A DNA stretch of 64,000 bases, taken from contig NZ_JAPPVJ010000001.1 in the NCBI RefSeq assembly GCF_026711005.1, forward strand, positions 310,001 to 374,000, given 5' to 3'. The notes beneath the pieces are model-generated. The model saw only the letters and a program-made list of their open reading frames with translations. It was not told the origin of the DNA and made no database searches. This document shows positions 10,317 through 20,809 of the stretch, piece after piece. The position numbers and the translations under genes are program-made. The DNA is from Sphingobacterium sp. UT-1RO-CII-1 (lineage in GTDB: Bacteria > Bacteroidota > Bacteroidia > Sphingobacteriales > Sphingobacteriaceae). Each line of letters starts with the position of its first letter. Positions within the stretch are counted from its first letter, which is position 1.

Positions 10317-11756
10317 ATGAAAAAAAAAATAGCAGCCCTGCTGTTACTCACAGCAACGCATTTCACCAATGCCCAGGAGCATAACGTGTCTGCGGGTTAT
10401 CAAGCGCCTAAGGATCCCCTTGTGATAGAGAACCTAGAGCAATGGCAAGACATGAAGTTCGGTCTCTTCATGCACTGGGGAATTTACAGCCAATGGGGCA
10501 TTGTAGAGAGCTGGAGTTTATGTCCAGAGGACGAAGGCTGGACACAGCGCAAACCCGAGCACGGCACGAGCTACTACGAATACGTAAAAAACTACGAGAA
10601 CCTACAGACCACCTTCAATCCTACTTCCTTCGCTCCCGAGAAATGGGCGACTGCGGCGAAGTCTGCGGGCATGAAATACGTAGTTTTCACGACTAAGCAC
10701 CACGACGGTTTCTCGATGTTTGATACTAAGCAGTCCGACTATAAAATCACCTCTGCTAAAACACCATACTCAACAAATCCACGTGCGGACGTGACTAAAG
10801 AGATATTTAACTCCTTCCGCAAGGATGGCTTTAAGATCGGCGCTTACTTTTCTAAGCCCGATTGGAATACCGAAACCTACTGGTGGTCTTATTTCCCGCC
10901 CAAGGATAGAAACGTGAACTACAACCCAATCAAATATCCGGAGCGCTGGCAGCAATACAAAGATTTCACCTTTAACCAAATCAATGAATTGACTTCTAAT
11001 TATGGAAAAGTAGACATTCTTTGGTTAGATGGTGGATGGGTACGTCCATTTAAAACTATCGATCCCACTGTAGAATGGCAACGTACAATAAAAGTAGAGC
11101 AAGATATCGATATGGATAAAATCGGGAATATGGCGCGCAAGAATCAGCCGGGTATTATCGTGGTTGACCGCACAGTTCCTGGCGAATGGGAAAACTACGT
11201 AACGCCAGAACAGGCAATCCCAGATCAGCCACTGGATATTCCATGGGAAAGTTGTATCACTATGGGCGATTCATTCTCCTATTTACCAAACGACCGCTAT
11301 AAGCCTACAAAAAAGCTGGTGGAAACTTTAGTGAAGATCATTTCACGCGGCGGGAACTATCTACTCAACATTGCACCTGGCCCGACGGGAGACTTCGATA
11401 AAGAAGCGTACGACCGCCTGCACGAGCTTTCCACATGGATGGACATCAACCAATCGGCCGTTTTCGCCACGCGCTCTGTTCCGCCTTACCATATCGACGA
11501 GTATTATTACACACGCTCAAAAGACAGCAAAACGATCAACGTTTTTCATATAACAGAAGAGCAAGAAAACTACCTAAACAAACAGGAGCATCGTTTCGAA
11601 ATACCTGCCAATTTCAAGGTTGAAAACATCAACCTTCTTGGTCATAAAAGGAAGTTAAAATACAACCAAATAGGCAACGAGATTATTATAAACAATCTTA
11701 AAGGCGATCAAAAATATGCAGCAGTCTTTCAATTGAATGGACAATATTTAAATTAA
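10317..11756 (+). CDS. Alpha-L-fucosidase, glycoside hydrolase family 29
   Basis: The 479-residue enzyme has a signal peptide (MKKKIAALLLLTATHFTNAQ), so it acts in the periplasm or at the surface. GH29 motifs are clear: FGLFMHWGIYSQWG near the N-terminus, KYVVFTTKHHDGFSMFDT with the substrate-binding HH pair, and VDILWLDGGW with the presumed nucleophile Asp238. A C-terminal beta-domain follows (about residues 385-479). GH29 enzymes remove alpha-linked fucose with retention. The acid/base residue is not conserved in the family and I cannot assign it. The gene is 91 bp after susD in the same direction, which makes a fucosylated glycan the probable target of the locus. Confidence 0.92.
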   Translation: MKKKIAALLLLTATHFTNAQEHNVSAGYQAPKDPLVIENLEQWQDMKFGLFMHWGIYSQWGIVESWSLCPEDEGWTQRKPEHGTSYYEYVKNYENLQTTFNPTSFAPEKWATAAKSAGMKYVVFTTKHHDGFSMFDTKQSDYKITSAKTPYSTNPRADVTKEIFNSFRKDGFKIGAYFSKPDWNTETYWWSYFPPKDRNVNYNPIKYPERWQQYKDFTFNQINELTSNYGKVDILWLDGGWVRPFKTIDPTVEWQRTIKVEQDIDMDKIGNMARKNQPGIIVVDRTVPGEWENYVTPEQAIPDQPLDIPWESCITMGDSFSYLPNDRYKPTKKLVETLVKIISRGGNYLLNIAPGPTGDFDKEAYDRLHELSTWMDINQSAVFATRSVPPYHIDEYYYTRSKDSKTINVFHITEEQENYLNKQEHRFEIPANFKVENINLLGHKRKLKYNQIGNEIIINNLKGDQKYAAVFQLNGQYLN

Positions 11757-11782
11757 CAAGCACCCATTTTTATTCATACATA

Positions 11783-11817
11783 AAGGGGCGTTTAAAATTT
11801 AATTTTAAACGCCCCTT
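11783..11817. terminator. Bidirectional terminator between GH29 and the TIM-barrel gene
   Basis: A perfect 17-bp inverted repeat (AAGGGGCGTTTAAAATT and its complement) has a single base at the centre. It lies between two convergent genes and is flanked by A/T-rich sequence on both sides, as expected for a shared terminator. Confidence 0.85.
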
Positions 11818-11840
11818 CTGCTTGACACTATACGTAGAAC

Positions 11841-12722
11841 CTACTTACTATAATTTGATTTCACAAATTTGGCTCTTTTAATATAGTCTATACTTTCTTT
11901 CATGCTTTGTTCCACATTATCCGAATAACGTTCAACCTCGATAATAAAATGCTTTAAGCCTGCCGCCTTTGCATTATTAAAAATTGCATCAAAACCTACC
12001 ATACCGCTTTGCCCTATCTCCCGTTCGTCTTTTATATGCAACAACGGAAAACGTCCTGGGTATTTATGAAAATAATCAACAGGGCTTGCTTTACCAATCA
12101 CAGTCCAATACACATCCAACTCTATAAATACATATTCCGGGTTTGTATGCTTAAGAATATAATCTAACATAACTTCCTTCCCCTCTACTTTTTCAAACTC
12201 ATGGGCATGGTTATGATAACCGTAAGATAAGCCCTGGGCTTTAGCACGTTTACCGATTTCATCCATATAACGACAGTAAGCATCCAATTCAGTAACTGTC
12301 TTTGATAAGCTAATCCAAGGAGTAACAATATAAGACATACCTGCAGCCTTGTGCGCTGCGATAGCTGTATCCCACCAAGCTAGCGATTCTGAAAAATCTC
12401 CTGATTCTATCTCTTTTGCAGATAAGGGTCTCCCGACATGGGAAGACAACACTTTCAAACCTTTACTTTCGACTATACTTTTAAACTCCGCTGGTGTTAC
12501 TCCATAAAATTTACCATTATCGTAACCTGCCGCCTCAACTTGCGTATAGCCCATTTTAGATAGTTTTTGTAAAACATCTGTAAATTGCGAAGAACTTGCA
12601 TCACCGCCCAAAATACTACGAACGGAATAAAGCTGAACTGCTACATCTTTCTTTTGTGCAATTGAAGAAAAAGCAAAAAATAAGGATAAGAAAAGTACAA
12701 AGACTGTTTTTTTATTATTCAT
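11841..12722 (-). CDS. Secreted sugar phosphate isomerase/epimerase-like TIM-barrel protein
   Basis: The 293-residue product has an N-terminal signal peptide (KKTVFVLFLSLFFAFSSIAQ). The remainder fits the xylose-isomerase-like TIM-barrel family: KMGYTQVEAAGYDNGKFYG early on, YGYHNHAHEFEK in the middle, and EYVFIELDVYWT and HFIIEVERYSD with acidic and histidine residues that could bind a metal. Exported members are common in Bacteroidota sugar loci, but their substrates are mostly unknown. It is convergent with the fucosidase gene and may belong functionally to the same locus, which the sequence does not prove. Confidence 0.8.
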   Translation of the reverse strand: MNNKKTVFVLFLSLFFAFSSIAQKKDVAVQLYSVRSILGGDASSSQFTDVLQKLSKMGYTQVEAAGYDNGKFYGVTPAEFKSIVESKGLKVLSSHVGRPLSAKEIESGDFSESLAWWDTAIAAHKAAGMSYIVTPWISLSKTVTELDAYCRYMDEIGKRAKAQGLSYGYHNHAHEFEKVEGKEVMLDYILKHTNPEYVFIELDVYWTVIGKASPVDYFHKYPGRFPLLHIKDEREIGQSGMVGFDAIFNNAKAAGLKHFIIEVERYSDNVEQSMKESIDYIKRAKFVKSNYSK

Positions 12723-12906
12723 TAAGGTCTAGATTATATTATTAATATATTTTTTTTAAATATAGCTTTTTTACAGCACACTCTATAGCACAACAGAAGG
12801 CTCTACAGCATTTGCACAATGCAATTTATAACAAAGAAAATATAAGTTATTTTATGACAAGCTCTTAAAAAATCAAGTTAACTAATATTTTACAACTTAA
12901 ATTAAA

Positions 12907-12957
12907 TATAAGAAAAGCAGTTCATCGTCCGACCACGAAAGAACCGCCTTTCTTATA
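12907..12957 (-). terminator. Terminator of sprA
   Basis: Imperfect 17-bp arms (12907-12923 and 12941-12957) pair with G-U wobbles around a 17-nt loop. They lie 20 bp after the sprA stop, and the minus-strand 3' arm ends in CTTTTCTTATATTTAA, which is T-rich. Confidence 0.55.
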
Positions 12958-12976
12958 AAACCCGAGAGTGGATTGA

Positions 12977-15900
12977 TTATTGAAAAAATATTCTAAAATT
13001 CACACCAAAATTAGTGTATGAAGTAGCGTAGTTCTGTGAAGTATATGGTTTAACAACATTAGAATGGTAAAACACCTGTATATTATATTGTTGATTAATC
13101 ACATAGTCAAAAGTAGGGTTAAAACTTATACTTTTATTTCCTGCCGAAACCTCTGCCATATCTAGATCTGAACGATACACAATTGTCTTACGGTCATTAA
13201 TAGCTACATCTAGTTTGAAATTAATATCATTATTCCACTTCCTATCACTAAACCAACCAAAAGGCATTCTAACCCCCATTTTCCGATAACCAACACCCAA
13301 TACAAACGAATTCTCACTCATCATAGACATTTGTCCATTTGCTAAACTAAAGTTCATATTTCGTGTTCGTCTATATTCTGACGTACCGGACATTGCATTA
13401 GCAAAACGTAAATCAACCCCGATCAGTGGAATAAATTGATCAATAATAGACACTTGGTCATATTGAAATTCTGATAAGAAGTTATTATTAATATCTCTCT
13501 CCGACGGCATTCCATCATCAGCCCTGTAGCGTAATACCGAATTATAACCATTAATAGCATACAACGAACTATAAGCGTGCGTCAAACCTATTGAAGAGAT
13601 AAAATCAGTAATCCCCAGCACATTAGCTAACTGATTATAGGACACTCTCCAATTCGGTAAAGGAAACTTAGGTTTCATATTTAATTGCGCGTTGTCAACA
13701 TCTTTACCTAAATATGTCTGCAAAAACGAGTTAACCACAACATCTTGCTGCGCTTTCCCATAACCATCAGCATACATTTCATTATCAAAGCCTACAGAAT
13801 TCAGGTTATTTTCTGCCAAACGCCCAGAAATAATCACGCGATTTTCTTCAAACCGTTTAAACAACTCCTGATGGTTCTTAAATGCCGAGCTAATAGCAAT
13901 TTGTGTAATACTATAATTACCTGTCCTATAAGGCGTCACACTTTCCATCTCCCCTGTTACTGCATTGAACTGTGTCGAAGCCGCATAATTATAATTGTCT
14001 ACCCGGTTAAATATCAAATCGACACGCAACCCTTTAAATGGCTCTAAATTGGCCATTACAGAAATATTCTCTGCATATGTTTTCGTATACATCTGTGTCT
14101 GCAGACTATCCTTTGATAACCAATCATTCGATATTGCCTTATCTAAAATACTTGACTGACTACCGAATAAAAAGCCCCACCCAGGTGCATTCATATCAAA
14201 GTCATAGCCTAACATATTTGTTTTAGGCAAATATCCCGGCAGAAACTGTCCTTCATTCTTTGTATACGCTCCATTAATAGTCTTCACTTGTGAAAGAAAT
14301 TGTGCTAGTATCGCTTTAGCCCCCTTCGCATCTCTGCGGGTGTTATCTCTAAAAAACCGAAACTTACCATACAAACTTGTCAAATTCAAATTAGGATTAA
14401 CCTGAATTGTACGGTTATTTTGAATACTATTACCTATACTAAGATCTACATTCTGCATCGCTAATAATGGTTCGCTATGCCAATTGAATTGTGTTCCATA
14501 TCGCCCCACCACATTAACCCATTCTAAGTAAGGAATTTTATGAATAGGGAAAGTATAGGTCAGATTCATCATATGATTATAATCTGTCGTTCTTCCCATC
14601 TTCCAGAAGTTAGACCACACTGTATCTTGCTTTATTCCATCTAATCTACCAGCTGGCTCATCTATAATAGAATAATTTGTCGCGTTAAAATCTAAACGTA
14701 AGGATTTGGTCAAGTCCCAACTTATTCCGTATATACGGTTCATATTAAAGTTCTTGTTATAATATGTAGGCAATAAGTTATCCGTTGTATTATCGCGCAT
14801 CGTATTCTCATTATATATACGATTAACATCTATTCTAAAATTCAGCAAAGAAGGCATTAGGTTAAAGTTAAAGTCCCGTATAATATCCCATCCTCTACCC
14901 TTCGCTTTCATTCCCTTAAACGGCTCATAAAACTTCACATTCGAATTACTATAATTATAATCTAAAGACCCCCTATATGTTTTTTGAACAGAATTTGCAA
15001 CATTATAATCGTAATGATAATAAGAACTATACGCATAAGAAGCACTCCAGTTTTCTATATCCCACACACGTATAGGCTTATCATTATTTGTCCTTATCTT
15101 ACGAACATTCATAAAGCTGAATGCCTTACGTGTTGTCAAATCCTGCACCATTCTTAAAAGCGAATCCCGTCTATTTCTAGATAAAGTAGATAATGCAGTA
15201 TTCAATTCTATATCCGGGTTGTATGGATCATACTCAGGTCGGCCAGTTTGTCTCGAATAATTAAAATAAAACGGGATACTAATACCATGCTTAGGATGGA
15301 AAAATTTACCAAACTCTGCATTGGTTGTTAAATCCATAAAAAAGTCTTCTGAACGACTACGCTCATTTAGTGTTTGCGAAATAGCACCGAAGCCAATAGT
15401 GCTTTTTGTCCCCGCAAAAGAAACATTCGCAAAATCAGCCAACTTCACATCTACACGTGCGGTAGCAGCCCAACCACCGCGATCGTCAAAATCTGTCAAA
15501 CGCAATTCATTAAACCAAAATTCGCCCGAAAGCTCGCGCCCGTCATCCATAGTGTTACTCCCATTACTGCCTTTAAGCGGGTTTTTAACACCTACCATAT
15601 AGTATCGTACCTTACCGATGTCAGGTGTACCTACTATGGTAATCTTCGACACACCGTCATAATATTCAAAAGGTATATCTAAAGGCCATGATGATCCATT
15701 AAGCAAGGCTTCATCACGTTTTACCTTTGCCTCTTGTAGCTTTTTGATTTTTATTAATAAACGGTTCTCTACCGGCCAGATTAAATCCTCAGAAACCGTT
15801 CCATAAGGCGTAATTTTTAGTGGAATTTCATATTCGTAATAATTGTACTTATCATCTGTCCCTACACGAATAAAGGCACTAAAATCACCGTCTTGCAGAT

Positions 15901-18900
15901 ATTCTCCTTCCGCATGTATAAACATTTCCAGATTGCCATACGGACGAAAATCATGACTAGCTGTACGATATGCTCCACGCCCATAACCATCCTTCAGATT
16001 TTTAACCTCCAAACTTAATGACTGTTCATTTAACTGAACGTTATAATTATTGTTAGCCCAATCTACCTGTCTATTAATTCCTGGCGGTACAACATAAGGA
16101 ATAGGACTTCTTGTACCATTTTCTTCAATATTTACATTAGCCACATTCACTTCCGAATTGTCCGAAGCCACTAAACCCATCGATGGGTCACTAATAACCT
16201 TATTAGCCGAATTCTCACTGTTATATTTCCGCCATTCCCCTCTTACAAATTGTAATTTACCAAAACGAATAACAGTAGTGTCGGCATAGTTCGTCATGAA
16301 CATTCGTACAAACCTAATGGACTTAAAATCATTTACATTTCCGTACTTACTTTCATAATCCGCAATTGGGATCCTTATCTTATACCATTTAACAGGCTCT
16401 ACATTTCCATTAGCCAAGGTCACGTCTGATATCACCTCATCTACTATATGATTTTTACCAACAACCATATCCTGCGGACGTGTAGATAATTTATATTGAT
16501 AATACTCGTCAATCTCATTCATCGTATTATCTCTATTCACATCTTCTCCATCAGGAAGGAGTGTATTAGCCGATGTTTCTACACCAAAATCAGCCATCGA
16601 CTGTTCATTAGTTTTCGAATTCCCTTCTAATCCATTATAGCGCTTATACCTATCTAAAATACCAACTTCTTCGCTATCAAACTGACTCGCTCTAAAGTAT
16701 ATATAATCATCCGACGAAGGGTCATTTCTCAGCTTATTAAATGCAGTTGGCGACAAAACACCCTGGAGTTGAGAAAGGAAATTCCCGAAAAAAGAAGCTT
16801 CCTCCGCATTACTCAAACCATCCAGTCCAACATCCTGCTTTACTCTATTCGCATTATTACTATCAAAAGCCTGCACCACCGGCTGATTTTTCACTACTTT
16901 TCCCCACTTTGTTTGGTCAACCTGCGAAAGGTCACCATTTAAAGGAATACCATTTTCCAAAGACTTACGTCCATCTTTCAATATATCTTCTGAAATATTG
17001 CCTAAGTTAAAATAGATATCTCCTCCGTCTTTGTTCGGGTTGGTCAACGTAGGATCCATCATCCACATTTCAATAAACTCGATATTCTCTGATTCAAAAT
17101 CAGTTTGATCTATCTTTCGGAAAATCCCTCCCCATTTAGACTTCGGGTTCGTAAAAAAACCATCGCTATTTACCCCTGCCGGGTTGTAATTATATGCTCC
17201 ACGATGTGTTGGATAAAAAGATAAGTTTAACGTATTTACGAATATTGCGCCTCCTGTCTTACTATCCTTATAAGGAAAAATCTCTTTTTCTTGCACCTCT
17301 CTTACCCTATGGTCGGAAAGCTCTTGCTTAGTTATTGATTTTGGCGTCAATGAACTTCTATTATAAAAAACAGGGTCAATATTATAGAAAGCTAACAAAG
17401 ACCTATTGAAACCATATCTTAAGTCGTCTGTATAATCCGACTCCGGAAACATTCGAGGTGTCCCCGAAATCTGCCACGAGTTTCTTCCTAGAATATCGAT
17501 ATAAGAAACACTATTTTCAAAATCATCTATATAAGTTGTTCCTCTTTTACTGTTTGCCGTATTCAAACCTTTTGGATGCCCAGGCATTAACTTAGCAAAC
17601 TCACCATAAAAAGATATCTGTGATTCTTCTTTTGTGCTTAAAAAGGGAAGCTTATCCACCATGCGTGTCAGCCATCGTGAAGGAGTATTATAGCTTAAAT
17701 CGAAGCCCACCATCGTGTTTGACATCGGTTCCTGACCTATATTTACCTTCTCGGTCAAGGGTTTTTCCGTCAAGTTCATAATGGTAGCACCGACATGAAG
17801 TTTATCACTGGCAGCATAATCAAACCGCCCTCCCATAAGGGTCTTCTGTTGAAGGCCAAACATTGCGTCATCCTCCATACTGACCGTAATAGGCGTTCCA
17901 CCCATCACCATCGCCTCATTAATCACACGTAGTGTCCCAAGCTCATAATTGATATAAAAGTCTTTTCCTTCTTCTAAGCGCATGCCCCCCACCATCACTC
18001 TAACCGACCCCGGGCGTATATGAAACCCTTCTAACTGAAACTCGGTACCCGATGTTGAACTGTATCGACCTCGGATCTGATAACGATTTTTATTGGGAAA
18101 CTTTTGCTGGGCATCAACTTTCGTATGGGTATATAACTCCGGAAAGGTATATTTATCGACCAATGTATTTTCTGATGGGTCAAACTTATTGGCTAAATCC
18201 TTTCCAAAAGGTTCCACGACTGGAAATATAACTTTGCCACGCTTTGAGTCAATTGTAATACCTTCCAAATAATCAAACATTCCGTCCGGATTACTAGCTT
18301 GCGCCTGATCCAGTCGATCTAAACCTAACAACTGCAACCAAGTTTTCCCCTGTGTGTTTTGGCCTTCGTACATTGATGGTCTATCTGTTCCTGTCTCATC
18401 TTCTGTACGATAAACCTGTAAGTAAAAGTTATTATTAGAAACATTATAAGAATTCAATGAATATATATTTTTCATCATTAAATCCCAAGTCGGTAAATTC
18501 GTTTTTAATGTCGATGCTTTAAGCAACTTCGTATACAGCATCATTGGGTTGGATGGAGTCACTGGGATATCTGTACTAAATTCTCCTACTTGATATTCTA
18601 CACCATTCAATAGATAGCGATAAGCTACAGAAAGCACCTGGTCTTGATTTAAAGGATACAACAAAGAAATATACCCCAATTTATCATTCAAGAAGTAATC
18701 TTTACCAGCAACAAGCTTCCGCGCATAAGTCAGCTTTTCATAATTATCTGTACCACCAGTTCCACTAAAAAAACTCTGCACAAACGAGCTGTTTGACCCT
18801 CTCCCATTCTCCCCTAATAGGGTTAATAAGTTATTCGAAACCCTAGGCGAAGCATCTCCTGGCACTCCTGTCGATGGATTAATAGCAGAACCTTTAGCCA

Positions 18901-20005
18901 ACATCCCATTATGCGGATTATACTCTCCTAAATCCATTAAGGCAAGTATATCGCGAGCCTCTTCATAATTATTCGACCTATTGCTTACCCATACTTCAAT
19001 TTGAGTAATATTTACACTCGTTGTAATCAACGGAGCTAGAGCTAAAGACTTATTATAATTATCTCGAAAATACTGCCCTAAAAAATAGTGCTGATTAGCC
19101 TCATAATCATCTAGGTTCAATGCTATTTCACTATCTTTAGATCCATTCGTTATTGTAAACTCTTTTTGTCTAGACCGCTGTTGAGATACCAATCCTGTAA
19201 ACATCAGTTTCCCAAACTGCAATTGTGCTTTTACTCCAAATAAAGACTCGGACCCTTGTATCAGCGAACTATTAAGCGACATATTCACATTACCGATCTC
19301 TAACCGCCTTAAAATAGCATCATCCTTGGCAACATAATCAAACCGCAATTGATTTTCAAAATCAAACTGTGCTCTCGAATTAAAGTTAGCGTTAACATTC
19401 ACACGCTCCCCTATTTTCCCTGTCAGGTTTAAATTAATATTCTGATCAAAGTCAATACCCCATTGCTTTCTTTGTATATCATTAAACATGGGGTTCTCAT
19501 TTGTGTTTCGCTGCCCTCTCAACAGAACTTCTGCACTTCCTCGTGGTGTAAACTCAATAGTATTACCTCCAAAAATTTTCTGAAAGGTCGGGCTCGTCAC
19601 TTCTATCACCGGTATTAAACGTCTTTGCCTTTCTGCCATCAAAGACTTTTCGGCCAGTTCTTCCCAGTAGTTCTTTTGTAACCTTTTAAATTCGTAATCT
19701 TTATACTCATCGAGCGACAAGTATAATGGCGGACGGTACATTTTAGTACCTAAATTTTCTCTTATTATATATTGCTTACTCTCGGTGTCATACACGACTT
19801 CCCGCTGTACACTACTAGGATTTCCCAGTGTCACAGGGTTATAACTTTTAGGCAAGTTTAAAAACGGAAAGTCCTTAAACCGATAGGGCAGCTTTAAAGA
19901 GTCAGCCTTAAGCTCATTTGCTGGAGTTACCTGTTGTGCAACAGTGACAGAACCAACAAGCCAGAGCATTATGCACAAAAATACTATATGAACTATTTTC
20001 TTCAA
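12977..20005 (-). CDS. sprA: SprA, outer-membrane translocon of the type IX secretion system
   Basis: This giant 2,342-residue protein has an N-terminal signal peptide ending near VTVAQQ. It matches the SprA/Sov family by size (usually 2,300-2,500) and content. It begins with a PYRFKDFPFLNLPKSYNPVT-like segment, has repeated TPRGSAEVLLRGQ-type and FYINYELGTLRV-type blocks, and ends in an aromatic-rich barrel with a terminal FRIFFQ. SprA forms the 36-strand barrel through which T9SS cargo leaves the cell; in gliding species it also serves motility. No other T9SS genes (gldKLMN, sprE, sprT) are in the window. It stands alone, with ruvA about 145 bp upstream in the same direction. The reading frame is intact. 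Confidence 0.93.
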   Translation of the reverse strand: MKKIVHIVFLCIMLWLVGSVTVAQQVTPANELKADSLKLPYRFKDFPFLNLPKSYNPVTLGNPSSVQREVVYDTESKQYIIRENLGTKMYRPPLYLSLDEYKDYEFKRLQKNYWEELAEKSLMAERQRRLIPVIEVTSPTFQKIFGGNTIEFTPRGSAEVLLRGQRNTNENPMFNDIQRKQWGIDFDQNINLNLTGKIGERVNVNANFNSRAQFDFENQLRFDYVAKDDAILRRLEIGNVNMSLNSSLIQGSESLFGVKAQLQFGKLMFTGLVSQQRSRQKEFTITNGSKDSEIALNLDDYEANQHYFLGQYFRDNYNKSLALAPLITTSVNITQIEVWVSNRSNNYEEARDILALMDLGEYNPHNGMLAKGSAINPSTGVPGDASPRVSNNLLTLLGENGRGSNSSFVQSFFSGTGGTDNYEKLTYARKLVAGKDYFLNDKLGYISLLYPLNQDQVLSVAYRYLLNGVEYQVGEFSTDIPVTPSNPMMLYTKLLKASTLKTNLPTWDLMMKNIYSLNSYNVSNNNFYLQVYRTEDETGTDRPSMYEGQNTQGKTWLQLLGLDRLDQAQASNPDGMFDYLEGITIDSKRGKVIFPVVEPFGKDLANKFDPSENTLVDKYTFPELYTHTKVDAQQKFPNKNRYQIRGRYSSTSGTEFQLEGFHIRPGSVRVMVGGMRLEEGKDFYINYELGTLRVINEAMVMGGTPITVSMEDDAMFGLQQKTLMGGRFDYAASDKLHVGATIMNLTEKPLTEKVNIGQEPMSNTMVGFDLSYNTPSRWLTRMVDKLPFLSTKEESQISFYGEFAKLMPGHPKGLNTANSKRGTTYIDDFENSVSYIDILGRNSWQISGTPRMFPESDYTDDLRYGFNRSLLAFYNIDPVFYNRSSLTPKSITKQELSDHRVREVQEKEIFPYKDSKTGGAIFVNTLNLSFYPTHRGAYNYNPAGVNSDGFFTNPKSKWGGIFRKIDQTDFESENIEFIEMWMMDPTLTNPNKDGGDIYFNLGNISEDILKDGRKSLENGIPLNGDLSQVDQTKWGKVVKNQPVVQAFDSNNANRVKQDVGLDGLSNAEEASFFGNFLSQLQGVLSPTAFNKLRNDPSSDDYIYFRASQFDSEEVGILDRYKRYNGLEGNSKTNEQSMADFGVETSANTLLPDGEDVNRDNTMNEIDEYYQYKLSTRPQDMVVGKNHIVDEVISDVTLANGNVEPVKWYKIRIPIADYESKYGNVNDFKSIRFVRMFMTNYADTTVIRFGKLQFVRGEWRKYNSENSANKVISDPSMGLVASDNSEVNVANVNIEENGTRSPIPYVVPPGINRQVDWANNNYNVQLNEQSLSLEVKNLKDGYGRGAYRTASHDFRPYGNLEMFIHAEGEYLQDGDFSAFIRVGTDDKYNYYEYEIPLKITPYGTVSEDLIWPVENRLLIKIKKLQEAKVKRDEALLNGSSWPLDIPFEYYDGVSKITIVGTPDIGKVRYYMVGVKNPLKGSNGSNTMDDGRELSGEFWFNELRLTDFDDRGGWAATARVDVKLADFANVSFAGTKSTIGFGAISQTLNERSRSEDFFMDLTTNAEFGKFFHPKHGISIPFYFNYSRQTGRPEYDPYNPDIELNTALSTLSRNRRDSLLRMVQDLTTRKAFSFMNVRKIRTNNDKPIRVWDIENWSASYAYSSYYHYDYNVANSVQKTYRGSLDYNYSNSNVKFYEPFKGMKAKGRGWDIIRDFNFNLMPSLLNFRIDVNRIYNENTMRDNTTDNLLPTYYNKNFNMNRIYGISWDLTKSLRLDFNATNYSIIDEPAGRLDGIKQDTVWSNFWKMGRTTDYNHMMNLTYTFPIHKIPYLEWVNVVGRYGTQFNWHSEPLLAMQNVDLSIGNSIQNNRTIQVNPNLNLTSLYGKFRFFRDNTRRDAKGAKAILAQFLSQVKTINGAYTKNEGQFLPGYLPKTNMLGYDFDMNAPGWGFLFGSQSSILDKAISNDWLSKDSLQTQMYTKTYAENISVMANLEPFKGLRVDLIFNRVDNYNYAASTQFNAVTGEMESVTPYRTGNYSITQIAISSAFKNHQELFKRFEENRVIISGRLAENNLNSVGFDNEMYADGYGKAQQDVVVNSFLQTYLGKDVDNAQLNMKPKFPLPNWRVSYNQLANVLGITDFISSIGLTHAYSSLYAINGYNSVLRYRADDGMPSERDINNNFLSEFQYDQVSIIDQFIPLIGVDLRFANAMSGTSEYRRTRNMNFSLANGQMSMMSENSFVLGVGYRKMGVRMPFGWFSDRKWNNDINFKLDVAINDRKTIVYRSDLDMAEVSAGNKSISFNPTFDYVINQQYNIQVFYHSNVVKPYTSQNYATSYTNFGVNFRIFFQ

Positions 20006-20149
20006 GGAGTAAATTCCAATATATTTTGATCAATCAAAGATTAGATCACAAATATCACCCTTTTTTTTTAGAAAACAATCTATTTATTTCTGTGTTACAC
20101 CCTATAACGTCCTAAATATGAGCAAAACTTAACTCTTGTAGATTTAAAC

Positions 20150-20743
20150 CTACAACCTCTTTAAGGCATCTTTTATAAGTTGCTCAACTGTCCTGTCCAA
20201 ATTCTCAGCTATCAAAGTATTTAACACCTTATCTGCCTGCGCTTTTGAGAAGCCCAACATTAGTAAAGCAGACAAAGCTTCCTCAGGAACAGACTTTTTA
20301 GCAAGCGCCAAAGGGATCAACGCATCCGGCCCCTGCTTACGCAATTTATCCTGCAACTCCAGTACCAAACGCTGTGCAGACTTCGGCCCTATACCTTTAA
20401 TTTGTTGTATTATTTTCAACTCTCCGTTAATGATGGCAGACTGTATTTCTTCAGGTGTGATTGAAGAAAGCATCATTCTTCCGGTGCTTGGCCCTATACC
20501 TGGTACAGATATCAAATGATTAAACATCTGACGCTCTGTTTCGGTCGCAAATCCATAAAGAGTCTGCGAATCTTCCCGTACCTGAAAAGACACATAAAGC
20601 TTACATTCCTCTTTATCTTTTATTTGGGCGAAAGTTGTAAGTGATATATGAATATGATACCCTATTCCTCCAACTTCTAAAATAACATGTGTTGGTGCTT
20701 TAAACACCAATTTACCATTAAAATACTCGTACACCTCAATCAA
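20150..20743 (-). CDS. ruvA: Holliday junction branch migration protein RuvA
   Basis: The 197-residue product has the RuvA layout: an OB fold (YEYFNGKLVFKAPTHVILEVGGIGYHIHI), two helix-hairpin-helix motifs (VPGIGPSTGRMML and IKGIGPKSAQRLVLEL), and a C-terminal RuvB-binding domain (EALSALLMLGFSKAQADKVL). The tetramer holds the junction while RuvB drives migration. The longest frame uses a TTG at 20743. A GTG at 20734 (MYEYFNGK) fits relatives better, so the true start is uncertain. The hairpin at 20750-20798 ends a few bases before either start and fills nearly the whole gap to the malic enzyme gene. Confidence 0.93.
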   Translation of the reverse strand: MIEVYEYFNGKLVFKAPTHVILEVGGIGYHIHISLTTFAQIKDKEECKLYVSFQVREDSQTLYGFATETERQMFNHLISVPGIGPSTGRMMLSSITPEEIQSAIINGELKIIQQIKGIGPKSAQRLVLELQDKLRKQGPDALIPLALAKKSVPEEALSALLMLGFSKAQADKVLNTLIAENLDRTVEQLIKDALKRL

Positions 20744-20749
20744 CTTAAA

Positions 20750-20798
20750 AGCTGTTTCAGAAGTTGACTTATACTATAAGTCAACTTCTGAAACAGCT
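20750..20798 (-). terminator. Perfect 23-bp inverted repeat between maeB and ruvA
   Basis: Arms 20750-20772 and 20776-20798 are perfectly complementary with a 3-nt loop. On the minus strand the stem is followed by TTTTAAG, so it probably terminates malic enzyme transcription. It ends only 6 nt before the TTG (or 15 nt before the GTG) of ruvA, so in readthrough RNA it would crowd the ruvA start. Confidence 0.75.
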
Positions 20799-20809
20799 AT
20801 ATTTAAAAA

